Shown here: positions 18,187 through 26,775 of the stretch, in pieces
Layout of the letters: each line of letters begins with the position of its first letter
How positions within the stretch are numbered: the first letter of the stretch is position 1
Source: Aeoliella straminimaris
GTDB lineage: Bacteria > Planctomycetota > Planctomycetia > Pirellulales > Lacipirellulaceae
Direction: 5' to 3'
NCBI RefSeq assembly: GCF_024054565.1
Contig: NZ_JAMXLR010000055.1
Span: forward strand, 62,001 to 126,000
DNA: 64,000 nt
Program-made: the position numbers and the translations under genes
The notes under the pieces: generated by a model
Told to the model about the DNA's origin: nothing
Databases searched by the model: none
What the model saw: the letters and a program-made list of their open reading frames with translations, nothing else

Positions 18187-19317
18187 GTGACCGCAATGCT
18201 GCCTAACTCGTGTGAGGTTCTCGTCATCGGTGGTGGCGTGGTTGGATTGTCGATTGCCTACGAACTCGCGGTTCGCGAGGCGGGCTCGGATATAGTCGTC
18301 GTCGATCGGCAAACTCCGGGACAGGAGGCGTCCTGGGCGGGAGCCGGAATCCTCCCGCCTGGTTCCTGGTACGACGACCACCCGGCGCTAGAACAACTGG
18401 CAGCGATCTCGGGAAAGATGAACGCCGAATGGACCCAGCGACTTGCCGAAACAACCGGTATCGATAATCAACTGACCACCTTGGGCGCACTGCATCTGGC
18501 CAACACCACAGCCCAACACTCACGCCTATCGGCCAAGTTTTCCCACTGGAGAACCCTGGGTATCAGGGTCGAAAGCGTCGAACTCGATCAAATCGACGAC
18601 CTCGAACCGAATTTGAACACCGACGGTGCCTTGGCAGCCTTCCACGTACCGGGGGAAGCGAGCATCCACAACCGCCAACACTGTCAGGCGCTGGTCGCGG
18701 CTTGCGAGTCGTTGGGTGTAAGGATTTGCCACCCTGCGGAAGTGCAGCAAATAGTGCGGACTGGCAATCATGCAGAACAGGTGGAGACCTCGGCTGGATC
18801 GATCTCCGTCGGGCATGTGATTCTGGCCGCCGGGGCCTGGAGTCCAGTCGTCGCGGAGTCGCTGGACTTGCGGATATCGGTTCGTCCGGTGCGGGGGCAG
18901 ATGCTCTCGTTCGGTCCTCTCGAGCAACTACCGCTGCGCGGCATTGTGCATCGGGGCGACCAATATATGGTGCCGCGAGTGGATGGTCGTTTGTTGGTCG
19001 GCTCCACCGTTGAGGAAGCGGGCTTCGAGAAATGCACCACGGCAACCGGCACCGGCTCGCTGGAGGAATTTGCCCGCCAGCTGGTGCCCGAACTGCAACA
19101 ACAGGCAATTTCCGACCGCTGGGCCGGTTTGCGGCCGGCTTCGGAAGATGGGTTGCCCTATATTGGCAGGGTACCTGGAGTGCATAATACGATTGTCGCG
19201 GCGGGGCACTACCGCTCGGGCCTGCAAATGGCCAGCGGCACCGCCGCCGCGGTTGCTGACCTCATTACGGGGGAAACTCCCCAACTCCGTCTCGAACCTT
19301 TTCGCCTGAACCGATGA
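18187..19317 (+). CDS. thiO: Glycine oxidase ThiO
   Basis: An FAD-dependent amine oxidase of the DAO family, 376 residues. The N-terminus has the dinucleotide motif VIGGGVVGLSIAYELA and then QEASWAGAGILPPG, a signature of ThiO. The C-terminus has GLRPASEDGLPYIG and AAGHYRSGLQMASGTA. ThiO oxidises glycine to the imine used in thiazole synthesis for thiamine. The start may be GTG 18187 or ATG 18196. No other thiamine gene is visible nearby, so the assignment rests on sequence alone. Its stop overlaps the next gene (ATGA). Confidence 0.9.
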   Translation: MTAMLPNSCEVLVIGGGVVGLSIAYELAVREAGSDIVVVDRQTPGQEASWAGAGILPPGSWYDDHPALEQLAAISGKMNAEWTQRLAETTGIDNQLTTLGALHLANTTAQHSRLSAKFSHWRTLGIRVESVELDQIDDLEPNLNTDGALAAFHVPGEASIHNRQHCQALVAACESLGVRICHPAEVQQIVRTGNHAEQVETSAGSISVGHVILAAGAWSPVVAESLDLRISVRPVRGQMLSFGPLEQLPLRGIVHRGDQYMVPRVDGRLLVGSTVEEAGFEKCTTATGTGSLEEFARQLVPELQQQAISDRWAGLRPASEDGLPYIGRVPGVHNTIVAAGHYRSGLQMASGTAAAVADLITGETPQLRLEPFRLNR

Positions 19318-20585
19318 CGCTCTACTACGCCGCTGGCGGTGCCGATACCGAACTGACTCCCGAAGACTGCCGCGCGGCCCTGAGCGACTTGATGCAGCAG
19401 CTCGGCAATCGCCAGCGGGTGCTGGCTCTGCCGCCGGACTACACGCGACTCGACAGCCAGGCGGGCATGCTCACCTGCTTGGTACATGAGCTATGGGGCG
19501 AACGGCTCACCGATGTGCTTCCCGCGCTCGGTACGCACGACCCGATGTCCGACGAGCAGTTGACCAGCATGTTCCCGTCGGTGCCGAAAGACTTGTTCCG
19601 CCCCCATCGCTGGCGGACCGAAGTCGATGAGATCGGCCGGGTGCCCGCCGACTTTGTCGCCGAAGTGACCGAAGGCATCTACGATAAGGAATGGCCGGTC
19701 GAGGTCAACAAGATGCTCTCGGCCCGGCAACACGATTTGGTCCTTTCGATCGGTCAGGTGGTTCCCCACGAAGTGATTGGCATGGCCAATTACAACAAGA
19801 ACATCTTCGTCGGCACCGGTGGTAAGGCGGGCATCAACGAAAGTCACTTTATTGGTGCGGCCTACGGCATGGAACGCATGATGGGTGTGGCCGACACCCC
19901 GCTGCGCCGAATCCTGAACTACGCCCAGGATACTTTTTGTGCGGACTGGCCACTGGTCTACGTACTGACCGTGGTCGGCGACAACCACCGTGGCGGCCTC
20001 GCCCTGCGGGGTCTGTTTATCGGCGACGACGTCGAGTGCTTCCACCGGGCAGCCGAGTTGTCGGTGCAGGTGAACTTCACCGTGCTGGAAGAACCGCCGA
20101 AGAAGTTTGTCGTGTGGCTCGACGAACAGAAGTTCCATAGCACTTGGCTCGGCAACAAGGCCATCTATCGCACCAGAATGGCCATCGCCGACGAGGGCGA
20201 GTTGGTGGTACTGGGGCCAGGAGTCAAAATGTTCGGCGAGGATCGAGAGATCGACCGTTTGATCTACAAGTACGGCTATCGCACCACACCCGAGATCATG
20301 CAAGCGGTCGAGCAAAATGCCGACCTGCGTAAGAACCTGGGGGCTGCGGCCCATCTGATCCACGGTTCGCCCGAGAATCGTTTCCGCGTGACCTACTGTC
20401 CAGGCGGGCTCACGAAGGAAGAAATTGAAGCCGTCGGCTACGAATATGGCGACCTGGACCAGATGCTAGAGAAGTACAACCCCCAAAAGCTGCACGCCGG
20501 ACCGAACGAAGTGGATGGCGAGCACGTCTACTTCATTCCCAAACCAGCCTTGGGACTGTGGGCCAGCGCGGACCGAGTGCCATAG
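19314..20585 (+). CDS. LarA-like nickel-pincer racemase-family protein (DUF2088)
   Basis: 423 residues of the lactate-racemase family. LPPDYTRLDS matches the N-terminal PDxTR motif and LGTHDPMS the GTH region. The pincer-cofactor ligands are all conserved at LarA spacing: His152, Lys162 (ten residues on) and His178 (sixteen further). This suggests that the nickel pincer nucleotide can be bound and that the protein may be a racemase or epimerase of an alpha-hydroxyacid. No larB, larC or larE is in the window. It overlaps thiO by four bases, so the two are translationally coupled. Confidence 0.85.
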   Translation: MTLYYAAGGADTELTPEDCRAALSDLMQQLGNRQRVLALPPDYTRLDSQAGMLTCLVHELWGERLTDVLPALGTHDPMSDEQLTSMFPSVPKDLFRPHRWRTEVDEIGRVPADFVAEVTEGIYDKEWPVEVNKMLSARQHDLVLSIGQVVPHEVIGMANYNKNIFVGTGGKAGINESHFIGAAYGMERMMGVADTPLRRILNYAQDTFCADWPLVYVLTVVGDNHRGGLALRGLFIGDDVECFHRAAELSVQVNFTVLEEPPKKFVVWLDEQKFHSTWLGNKAIYRTRMAIADEGELVVLGPGVKMFGEDREIDRLIYKYGYRTTPEIMQAVEQNADLRKNLGAAAHLIHGSPENRFRVTYCPGGLTKEEIEAVGYEYGDLDQMLEKYNPQKLHAGPNEVDGEHVYFIPKPALGLWASADRVP

Positions 20586-20613
20586 TGCATCGCTGAAGCA
20601 CAGACACCGATGC

Positions 20614-20638
20614 GGCGGATCGCTCCGCCTGTTTCTTA
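20614..20638 (+). terminator. Probable terminator after the LarA-like gene
   Basis: GGCGGA at 20614-20619 and TCCGCC at 20624-20629 form a 6-bp GC-rich stem with a 4-base loop, followed by TGTTTCTT. It lies 29 bases past the stop codon. Confidence 0.5.
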
Positions 20639-20777
20639 CAGGTGAAGGGCCTCAAGCCAGCAATTGACCAAATACCTGATGCTGGTTGACAAGCTGAGCC
20701 AGCAGGTTACCTTTGCACGTTTGTGCGGGCGAACGACTCGTCCGTAGCTGACGCTCCTCCTCAACGTTACACATCGC

Positions 20778-22415
20778 ATGGCGGAAGAACTGTGCACCGT
20801 CGCCAAGGAAGTGCCTTTGGATTGGCGTCGCCTGCTGGTATGTGTACTGGTTGGCCTGTTGCTGTGGCTTTGCCCACCGCCCTCGGGGCTCGCCCCCGAG
20901 GCCTGGCACGTCTTTGCCGTGTTTGCCGCGACGATTGTCAGTTTTCTGCTGCGGCCGCTGCCCATGGGGCTTTGTGTGCTAATTGGACTGCTGGTTTTGT
21001 CCGGAACCGGCACGACCGCCAATTCGGCAATGGACGACTGGCTGGCCGCACGCAACCTCGACAAGGCGGATTTGCACTCCATCGAGCGTTCGGAAACCGC
21101 GCCTCAAATGCTGGTCGAGTACTCGCCCACCTATGACGAGACAATCACGGTCTATGAAGAGATTGCAGACAAGCCATTCCGCGACAGGGTGAAAGAGTCG
21201 CTTGCCTCGCTCCTAGGTGGATTTGGCGACACCACCGTATGGCTGGTGGTAGCTGCTTTTTTCATATCGGGGGGAATGATGGAGTCGGGCCTTGGTCGGC
21301 GCATTGCCCTGATGATGGTCGCCGCGTTGGGAAAGACCACCCTGGGCCTCGGATACGCCATTGCCGCGGCAGAGTTGCTGCTCGCACCGTTCATTCCATC
21401 GAACACCGCCCGAGGTGGTGGTTTGATGATGCCAATTGTCAACGCGATCAACGAAGTGCTGGGCTCGGACGCCAAGAAGTCGCCTCGACGCGTGGGCGAG
21501 TATCTCATCCTGTGCGGTGCCCATCTGAACCTCGTCACGGCAGCCATGTTCCTGACCGGCATGGCGGCCAATCCCCTGGTGAGCAAGGCGGCAGGCGACA
21601 TCCTGGACGTCGAATTCGGCTGGGGTACGTGGCTCAAGGGAAGCATTGTGCCGGGGCTCGCCAGCCTGGCCCTCATACCCTGGGCGCTGTATCGCATTGC
21701 GAGGCCCGAGCTCACCGATGCCCACGAAGCACAAGAGGCAATACGGGCCGAACTCAAAGGAATGGGCTATTGGACTATCCAGCAATTCACCATGGCTTGC
21801 GTGCTGCTGGCCATGTTGCTGTTGTGGGCTACGGGCCCTCTTCAAGATTGGCTGCTGGGTACCAAACTACAAACCACCTGGGTCGCGATCAGCGGAGTCG
21901 TGGCGATGGCCATCAGCGGTGTCTTGCCCTACCACAAGATCACTGGCAACGCCGCTGCTTGGGACACGCTGCTATGGCTGGGCGGCCTGGTTGCCATGGC
22001 CGATGCCCTGAAACGAACGCAATTTGTCGACTGGTTCGCCGAGCGAGTGCAGCTGGAGGTCTTTGGAGACACCACCGGCCTCACGGCCGCGGTGGTGTTG
22101 GCCCTGATTTACTTCTATTCGATGTACGCCTTCAGCATGCTTACCGGCCACATCCTGGCGCTGGCCGGCGTCTTCTTCACGGTGGCCGCCGCGGTCGGAA
22201 CGCCACCAATGGTGATGATTGCCCTGATCGCCTACTTCAGCAACCTTTGCGGCTGCACGACAAACTACTCCACTGGGCCAGTCGTCATCTACTACGGCCT
22301 GGGCTACGTACCCGTAAAGCGATGGTTTTGGATCGGCTTCGTCGTATCGCTATTGCACCTGATGGTATGGCTAGGCCTCGGGCTCCTCTGGTGGAAATTG
22401 CTGGGTTGGTGGTGA
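20778..22415 (+). CDS. DASS/SLC13-family sodium:dicarboxylate-type transporter
   Basis: A 545-residue membrane protein. ISGGMMESGLGRRIALMM, PSNTARGGGLMMPI and the late motif NLCGCTTNYSTGPVVIYYG match the plastid 2-oxoglutarate/malate translocator branch of DASS, with the two SNT-type substrate/sodium hairpins. It has a hydrophilic insert at about residues 85-145. The substrate is probably a di- or tricarboxylate, not determinable here. Transcribed on its own after a terminator. Confidence 0.9.
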   Translation: MAEELCTVAKEVPLDWRRLLVCVLVGLLLWLCPPPSGLAPEAWHVFAVFAATIVSFLLRPLPMGLCVLIGLLVLSGTGTTANSAMDDWLAARNLDKADLHSIERSETAPQMLVEYSPTYDETITVYEEIADKPFRDRVKESLASLLGGFGDTTVWLVVAAFFISGGMMESGLGRRIALMMVAALGKTTLGLGYAIAAAELLLAPFIPSNTARGGGLMMPIVNAINEVLGSDAKKSPRRVGEYLILCGAHLNLVTAAMFLTGMAANPLVSKAAGDILDVEFGWGTWLKGSIVPGLASLALIPWALYRIARPELTDAHEAQEAIRAELKGMGYWTIQQFTMACVLLAMLLLWATGPLQDWLLGTKLQTTWVAISGVVAMAISGVLPYHKITGNAAAWDTLLWLGGLVAMADALKRTQFVDWFAERVQLEVFGDTTGLTAAVVLALIYFYSMYAFSMLTGHILALAGVFFTVAAAVGTPPMVMIALIAYFSNLCGCTTNYSTGPVVIYYGLGYVPVKRWFWIGFVVSLLHLMVWLGLGLLWWKLLGWW

Positions 22416-22572
22416 TCGCAGTGCCGGCGACTATGGACCGACTGATCGATACCACCTGCATGTTCAGTACCACCTGATGTCTCAGGGGCACTTCAAGTAT
22501 TCGTGAGCTAGGTTTGACTTGGTAAATCGACTCTACCCGCATCTCAAACTCCCGCGCTAGCTGAGGATACTC

Positions 22573-23115
22573 ATGAGCAAGCACCAACGTCGCCATTATT
22601 TTGTAGACCGACAGGTTCAGGGTCGACTCCTCCGACAACTGGTCAACTGCTGGGCGATCAGCCTGTTGATCGCAGGCGGTCTGATGTTAGCGGGCTGGAT
22701 TTTCGTCTCGCCAGGCATCAGCGGATTCGTTGGTCCTAATTCTTTCATGACGAAGATCCTGCCTATGGCGCTGGTAGGCGTGGTTGCATCGGCTCTGGCC
22801 CTGCCAGTCATGTTGTGGAGCATGGTCCGAGTGACCCATCGCTTCGTGGGACCAATAGTTCGGTTTAAGAAGCATCTGCGCAAGGCGGCCGAAAGCGGTC
22901 AACTGGCCCCTTTGCACTTCCGTGACGAAGACGACTGGCACGAACTGGCCGAGGCATACAACGAACTGGTGTTGCGCATCCAGGCCGAACGCGTTGGATC
23001 TCCCCAGCCGGGAAGTGCTCCACAATCCGCCCCCGTGGCCACAGACGATTCGACTGCATGCATCGCAGCGATGGAAGCTGGCGAAAAGGAACTTGCTGGA
23101 TCCCCATCTCCGTAA
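22573..23115 (+). CDS. HAMP-domain membrane protein without output domain
   Basis: 180 residues: two membrane helices (about 22-45 and 60-85) followed by a HAMP linker (VTHRFVGPIVRFKKHLRKAAESG ... DDWHELAEAYNELV) and a short disordered tail. No kinase, cyclase or chemotaxis output domain follows before the stop, and a terminator comes next, so it is a stand-alone HAMP protein. Similar proteins are common in planctomycetes ahead of pilus-type genes. Confidence 0.8.
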   Translation: MSKHQRRHYFVDRQVQGRLLRQLVNCWAISLLIAGGLMLAGWIFVSPGISGFVGPNSFMTKILPMALVGVVASALALPVMLWSMVRVTHRFVGPIVRFKKHLRKAAESGQLAPLHFRDEDDWHELAEAYNELVLRIQAERVGSPQPGSAPQSAPVATDDSTACIAAMEAGEKELAGSPSP

Positions 23116-23150
23116 TAGCGAACTCGCGGATCTCAGCTCGACCTCCAACC

Positions 23151-23187
23151 GCAACAAGGTGCGCGCTTGCGTACCTTGTTGCTTTTT
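23151..23187 (+). terminator. Rho-independent terminator after the HAMP gene
   Basis: A perfect 10-bp stem (GCAACAAGGT at 23151-23160, ACCTTGTTGC at 23173-23182) with a 12-base loop is followed by TTTTT. Confidence 0.9.
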
Positions 23188-23431
23188 GTATACACCATGC
23201 AAAGACACCATCTTCGGTTCCTCGCATACTTTTCGCTTTTCGGGACTTGCGGAAGCCAGCAAGCCAGTAGCGAACTATGCTTTACTTTGGGTAGCGAGTA
23301 AGGTCCCTTATTGCTGCCTATCCTGGTGCACCTTCGGTACACCGCTTGTCATTTCCCACATCTCCTCGTGCGTCGCAACGAACGACCAGATCGTTGCCCC
23401 GCTCGATCCAGCTAGTCAGGAGGCCGGATCC

Positions 23432-24079
23432 ATGAACGCCAAGAACATTCGGTGGACGTTATGCTGCGTAACATTCACGTCAGCTTTGCTTGCCACCACC
23501 CAGTTGACCCGCGCCGACTCGAACGATGTAGTCTACATCGAAGAACACTGGGAACTTACAGTGGGTGGACCGGAAATCGATCGATGCGCCCCGCAAGTAT
23601 CATTGGTCATGTCTCCGACGGGCGATATGGAAGGTTTGCACTTTGTGTTCCTGCTGAATCACACGACGTTCCCCGACTTCGAGCCGGGTGGCCTGCAGAT
23701 GCAGTGCTGGTACGGCGATTCGCTGGTGTATACCCGAAACTCTTCGAAGTCTGGAATTCTGTCTTACGACAATGAAACGATTCGTTGGGTACAGAAGCTG
23801 AGAATTGACAATGGCAAAGTTGAATTCGATGTCGACGACGGCGTATCGCAGTCATGGGGTAATTTCGGCAGCGGCGATGGACTGATCATGAACACCGGCT
23901 ACAACATGATTCGGCTGAACAGCTATCAGCCCAGTGTGTCCATCAACGAGTCGGGCATTACTTTCGCGGGCAATCGTGTTTCGTCCTTGGTGTTGACCAA
24001 ACTCGTTTGGAAGACAGCCGACGGAACAACGTCTCAACTCGTTGCCCCTATTGATATCGATACCGACATCGATCCCTGA
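23432..24079 (+). CDS. Secreted protein of unknown function upstream of Tad genes
   Basis: AGGAGG at 23418-23423 fixes the start at 23432; the longer frame upstream is the shadow of the HAMP gene and terminator. The 215-residue product has a signal peptide (to about TRA/DS) and a beta-rich body (HWELTVGGPEID ... LVWKTADGTTSQL). No family recognised. It precedes TadG-like and TadE-like genes on the same strand, with a 59-base gap to the first, so it may be a substrate or accessory of that assembly. Confidence 0.75.
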   Translation: MNAKNIRWTLCCVTFTSALLATTQLTRADSNDVVYIEEHWELTVGGPEIDRCAPQVSLVMSPTGDMEGLHFVFLLNHTTFPDFEPGGLQMQCWYGDSLVYTRNSSKSGILSYDNETIRWVQKLRIDNGKVEFDVDDGVSQSWGNFGSGDGLIMNTGYNMIRLNSYQPSVSINESGITFAGNRVSSLVLTKLVWKTADGTTSQLVAPIDIDTDIDP

Positions 24080-24138
24080 TCTATCGCAATTCGCGTCAAA
24101 CAGCCATCCAGCACAATCCCCTATCAGGGTGAACGGCC

Positions 24139-25317
24139 ATGAAACTATTCGAAACTAAAGTCAAACGTCGCCTATCGCGCCGCGATCGCCGCGGTGCGCT
24201 GACCATCCTGTCCGCCGTATTGTGCATCGTCCTGTTGGGAATGGTGGCCTTCGCGGTGGACATCGGTTACATCCTTTCGTCGAAAGAAGAAATTCAGCGA
24301 ACCGCGGATGCCTCTGCCCTGGCTGCAACCTGGGAATTTGCCGATCGCATCAGCGAGGGTTACAGTCCCTCTGAAGCCTTGACTTACGCCCGCACGGAGG
24401 GTTGCCGGTACGCCAATGCCAACGAGGTTGGTAATCTCGGACTAGCCATCGACACTAATCTGTCGAATGCGCCCGAAGGCGACATGGTGTTTGGGTACAT
24501 CAACGACTTCTCCGACCCCAATGCGCCCTTCGACACGCTGAGCACCGACCGTTTCAACGCGGTGCGAGTGAAGGTCCGCCGCGACGAGACGCTCAACGGA
24601 AGCCTGCCGCTGTTCTTTGCACGAATCTTCGGCATTGACAAGCAGTCGGTATCCGCCCAGGCGACGGCCGCTCTGGCTCGCGATGTAAGTGGGTTCCAGA
24701 CTCCCTCGGACGGCAGCAATCTGGAGATCCTGCCCATCACGTTGGACTACGACACATGGATGGCCTGGAAGGCCTGCACCTACGGCACCGACGATTTTGG
24801 CTACAACGAAGACAGCGGCGTCGTCTCAGCTGGCGGTGATGGCGAATTGGAAGTGAACCTGTATCCCATTGGCAACGGTTCGCCCGGCAATCGTGGTATG
24901 GTCGATATCGGCAGCAACAACAACAGTACCAGTGATATTGCCCGCCAAATCCTGCACGGAATATCGCCTGAGGATATGGCCCATCATGGCGATCGCCTCG
25001 AATTTGACGATTATGGCAAACTCTACCTCAACGGCGACACTGGCATCAGCGCCGGCGTGAAGGACGAACTGGCTTACATCATTGGTGAACCGCGCATCAT
25101 TCCAATCTTTGAAGAAGTAAATGGACCGGGCAACAATGCGATCTATACTATTGTGGCTTGGCAGGGCGTCCGCATTATGGATGTAAAACTGACAGGCCCC
25201 ATGAGCAAGAAACACGTCACTATTCAAATGGCGCCCGCGTGCGTCCGCGGAGTGATTCCCGCGACGACGACCGGCGGCAGCAGCGACGTGTTCTCGCCGG
25301 TGATCCTAATCGAGTAA
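24139..25317 (+). CDS. TadG-like pilus-assembly protein
   Basis: 392 residues. A basic N-terminus (KVKRRLSRRDRRGA) precedes one hydrophobic helix (LTILSAVLCIVLLGMVAFAVDIG) and then the Tad-type signature of residues just after the helix (SSKEEIQRTADASALAATWE). The long C-terminal part is extracytoplasmic. TadG-like proteins are minor pilin/assembly components of Flp/Tad systems. The next gene, 33 bases on, is TadE-like. Confidence 0.88.
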   Translation: MKLFETKVKRRLSRRDRRGALTILSAVLCIVLLGMVAFAVDIGYILSSKEEIQRTADASALAATWEFADRISEGYSPSEALTYARTEGCRYANANEVGNLGLAIDTNLSNAPEGDMVFGYINDFSDPNAPFDTLSTDRFNAVRVKVRRDETLNGSLPLFFARIFGIDKQSVSAQATAALARDVSGFQTPSDGSNLEILPITLDYDTWMAWKACTYGTDDFGYNEDSGVVSAGGDGELEVNLYPIGNGSPGNRGMVDIGSNNNSTSDIARQILHGISPEDMAHHGDRLEFDDYGKLYLNGDTGISAGVKDELAYIIGEPRIIPIFEEVNGPGNNAIYTIVAWQGVRIMDVKLTGPMSKKHVTIQMAPACVRGVIPATTTGGSSDVFSPVILIE

Positions 25318-25350
25318 GCATTGGATTGCTCACCCCCGGAGATTGCATCG

Positions 25351-25824
25351 ATGCACCGCCGTTCGACCCAAAGATCCGAGACTTCCGCGACCACCCGCAA
25401 GACTCACAGATCACCCTTGCGACGCCGACACCGAGCTCTTCGCAGCGGTGTGGCGGCGGTCGAATTCGCCATTGTGGCCCCCGTGTTCTTTCTGCTGGTG
25501 ATTGGGTTTGTTGAACTCGGTCGCGGCCTGATGGTACAGCAAGTACTGACCAACGCATCGCGCGTGGGTGTTCGCGAAGCCATTGGCCTTCACAGCACGC
25601 AGTCGGAAGCTGAAGCTGTGGCTAGCGACTATGCCGACGGCTGCTCGGTATCGGGAGTCGTCGTCAATGTAACGCCTGATCCGGCGACCGCTTCGGCTGG
25701 AACCGAGATCACGGTAACCGTGTCGATACCTTACGCGGACGTATCGTGGGTACCCTCGCCCTGGTTCATGGGGGGATCGACCCTGGAAGCCACCTCGACC
25801 ATGCGGAAGGAAGGTTTCGAGTAG
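25351..25824 (+). CDS. TadE-like minor pilin
   Basis: 157 residues. I placed the start at ATG 25351 with GGAG at 25337-25340; a TTG at 25321 is also possible. A basic leader with RRRHRALRSGVAAVEFAIVAPVF gives the prepilin-peptidase site (G/VAAVEF, with the conserved Glu at +5) and a helix of the TadE kind. No ATPase, secretin or major pilin is near, so the rest of the Tad machinery must be elsewhere. Confidence 0.88.
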   Translation: MHRRSTQRSETSATTRKTHRSPLRRRHRALRSGVAAVEFAIVAPVFFLLVIGFVELGRGLMVQQVLTNASRVGVREAIGLHSTQSEAEAVASDYADGCSVSGVVVNVTPDPATASAGTEITVTVSIPYADVSWVPSPWFMGGSTLEATSTMRKEGFE

Positions 25825-25844
25825 GTGCCTACCCGTAGACGCGC

Positions 25845-26549
25845 CTACTCCGATCCGAGCTTTCGCTTGACGCAGGCGAATAGGTAGAACATCTCTGAAC
25901 CAATCTGGCGGCATCGCTCGTCGTACGTCGCCGACTCGTTGGCGGTGCCGTCGGATACTTTAGGGTCGATATAATGTAGCGCGACCCGCACCGCGGCGCC
26001 ATCGACCACGGGGCAACTCTCGTCCGCGTCGGCACAACACATCATGGCCGCAAACTGTTCCAAGGCATCCGGCTGATCCGAGTAGACCTTTGAGTTCAGT
26101 CGCAGGGCAGGGCGGTCTTCGGCATATTGTGCCAGGTACAGGGGGTTGTCGTCGCCTGTGGTCGCTACGACCTGAAGCCCCGCCCGGCGAAACGCCTGCA
26201 CGGTCCGCAAGTTACATGCCGTAGTTTCTGTGCCGCCGGAGTAAGTACGGACGTTGTCCAGCCCATGGTAGTCGGCAGCTACCTTGGCCCACACCTGACC
26301 GAATTGACTACGCCGGGAATTGTGCGTGCAGATGAAGATCAAATTAGCGGGCTTGCCCTGTTCGAGCTGATGCACGACATAGTCAGCCGCCTCGTCCAGC
26401 AACGCGCGACGCTCGGGGGAGAGAGTTTTTGACTCGGAATCCAGCAACTCAACGGTAGGCTGCGCCGCCTCAAGCCATTGTGGCGTCTCGCCGCAAGCCA
26501 TCTCTGCCGCAGTCATGACCATCAGTCCCCAAAGTAGTTTTCGATGCAT
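25845..26549 (-). CDS. Exported LMW phosphatase / arsenate-reductase-fold protein
   Basis: The start at 26549 is preceded by TTGGAG and gives a signal peptide (MHRKLLWGLMVMTAAEMACG). The core LIFICTHNSRRSQFGQVWA has the CX5R P-loop of low-molecular-weight tyrosine phosphatases and thioredoxin-coupled arsenate reductases (C-T-H-N-S-R-R). Later Cys residues (CNLRTV; CADADESCP) could serve a redox relay as in ArsC. The protein is 234 residues, longer than usual, and an exported location is odd for this family. The substrate, phosphate or arsenate, cannot be decided. Confidence 0.8.
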   Translation of the reverse strand: MHRKLLWGLMVMTAAEMACGETPQWLEAAQPTVELLDSESKTLSPERRALLDEAADYVVHQLEQGKPANLIFICTHNSRRSQFGQVWAKVAADYHGLDNVRTYSGGTETTACNLRTVQAFRRAGLQVVATTGDDNPLYLAQYAEDRPALRLNSKVYSDQPDALEQFAAMMCCADADESCPVVDGAAVRVALHYIDPKVSDGTANESATYDERCRQIGSEMFYLFACVKRKLGSE

Positions 26550-26775
26550 GTTCAACTCCAAACCCGGGCGTTTGTCGCCAGCTGACGGATTATACCCAGC
26601 GCGGAGTGCCGCGCTCAAGCAGATATACAGGTACTGAAGTTGGCTTGACGCCGGCAGTCCCGTCACTCGGCGGTAAGGAACGAGCAAATGTTGAAGCTGA
26701 CAGAGCCAGCGCTTATATTCTGAGATCTCAACCGCTGTTGACCATTCCCTTCCCCCTAAGGCGGAGACCAGCTCG

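Noticed and set aside
22922-23431. Extension of the secreted protein gene into the HAMP gene
   Set aside because: It passes through a clear terminator, and an AGGAGG precedes the ATG at 23432.
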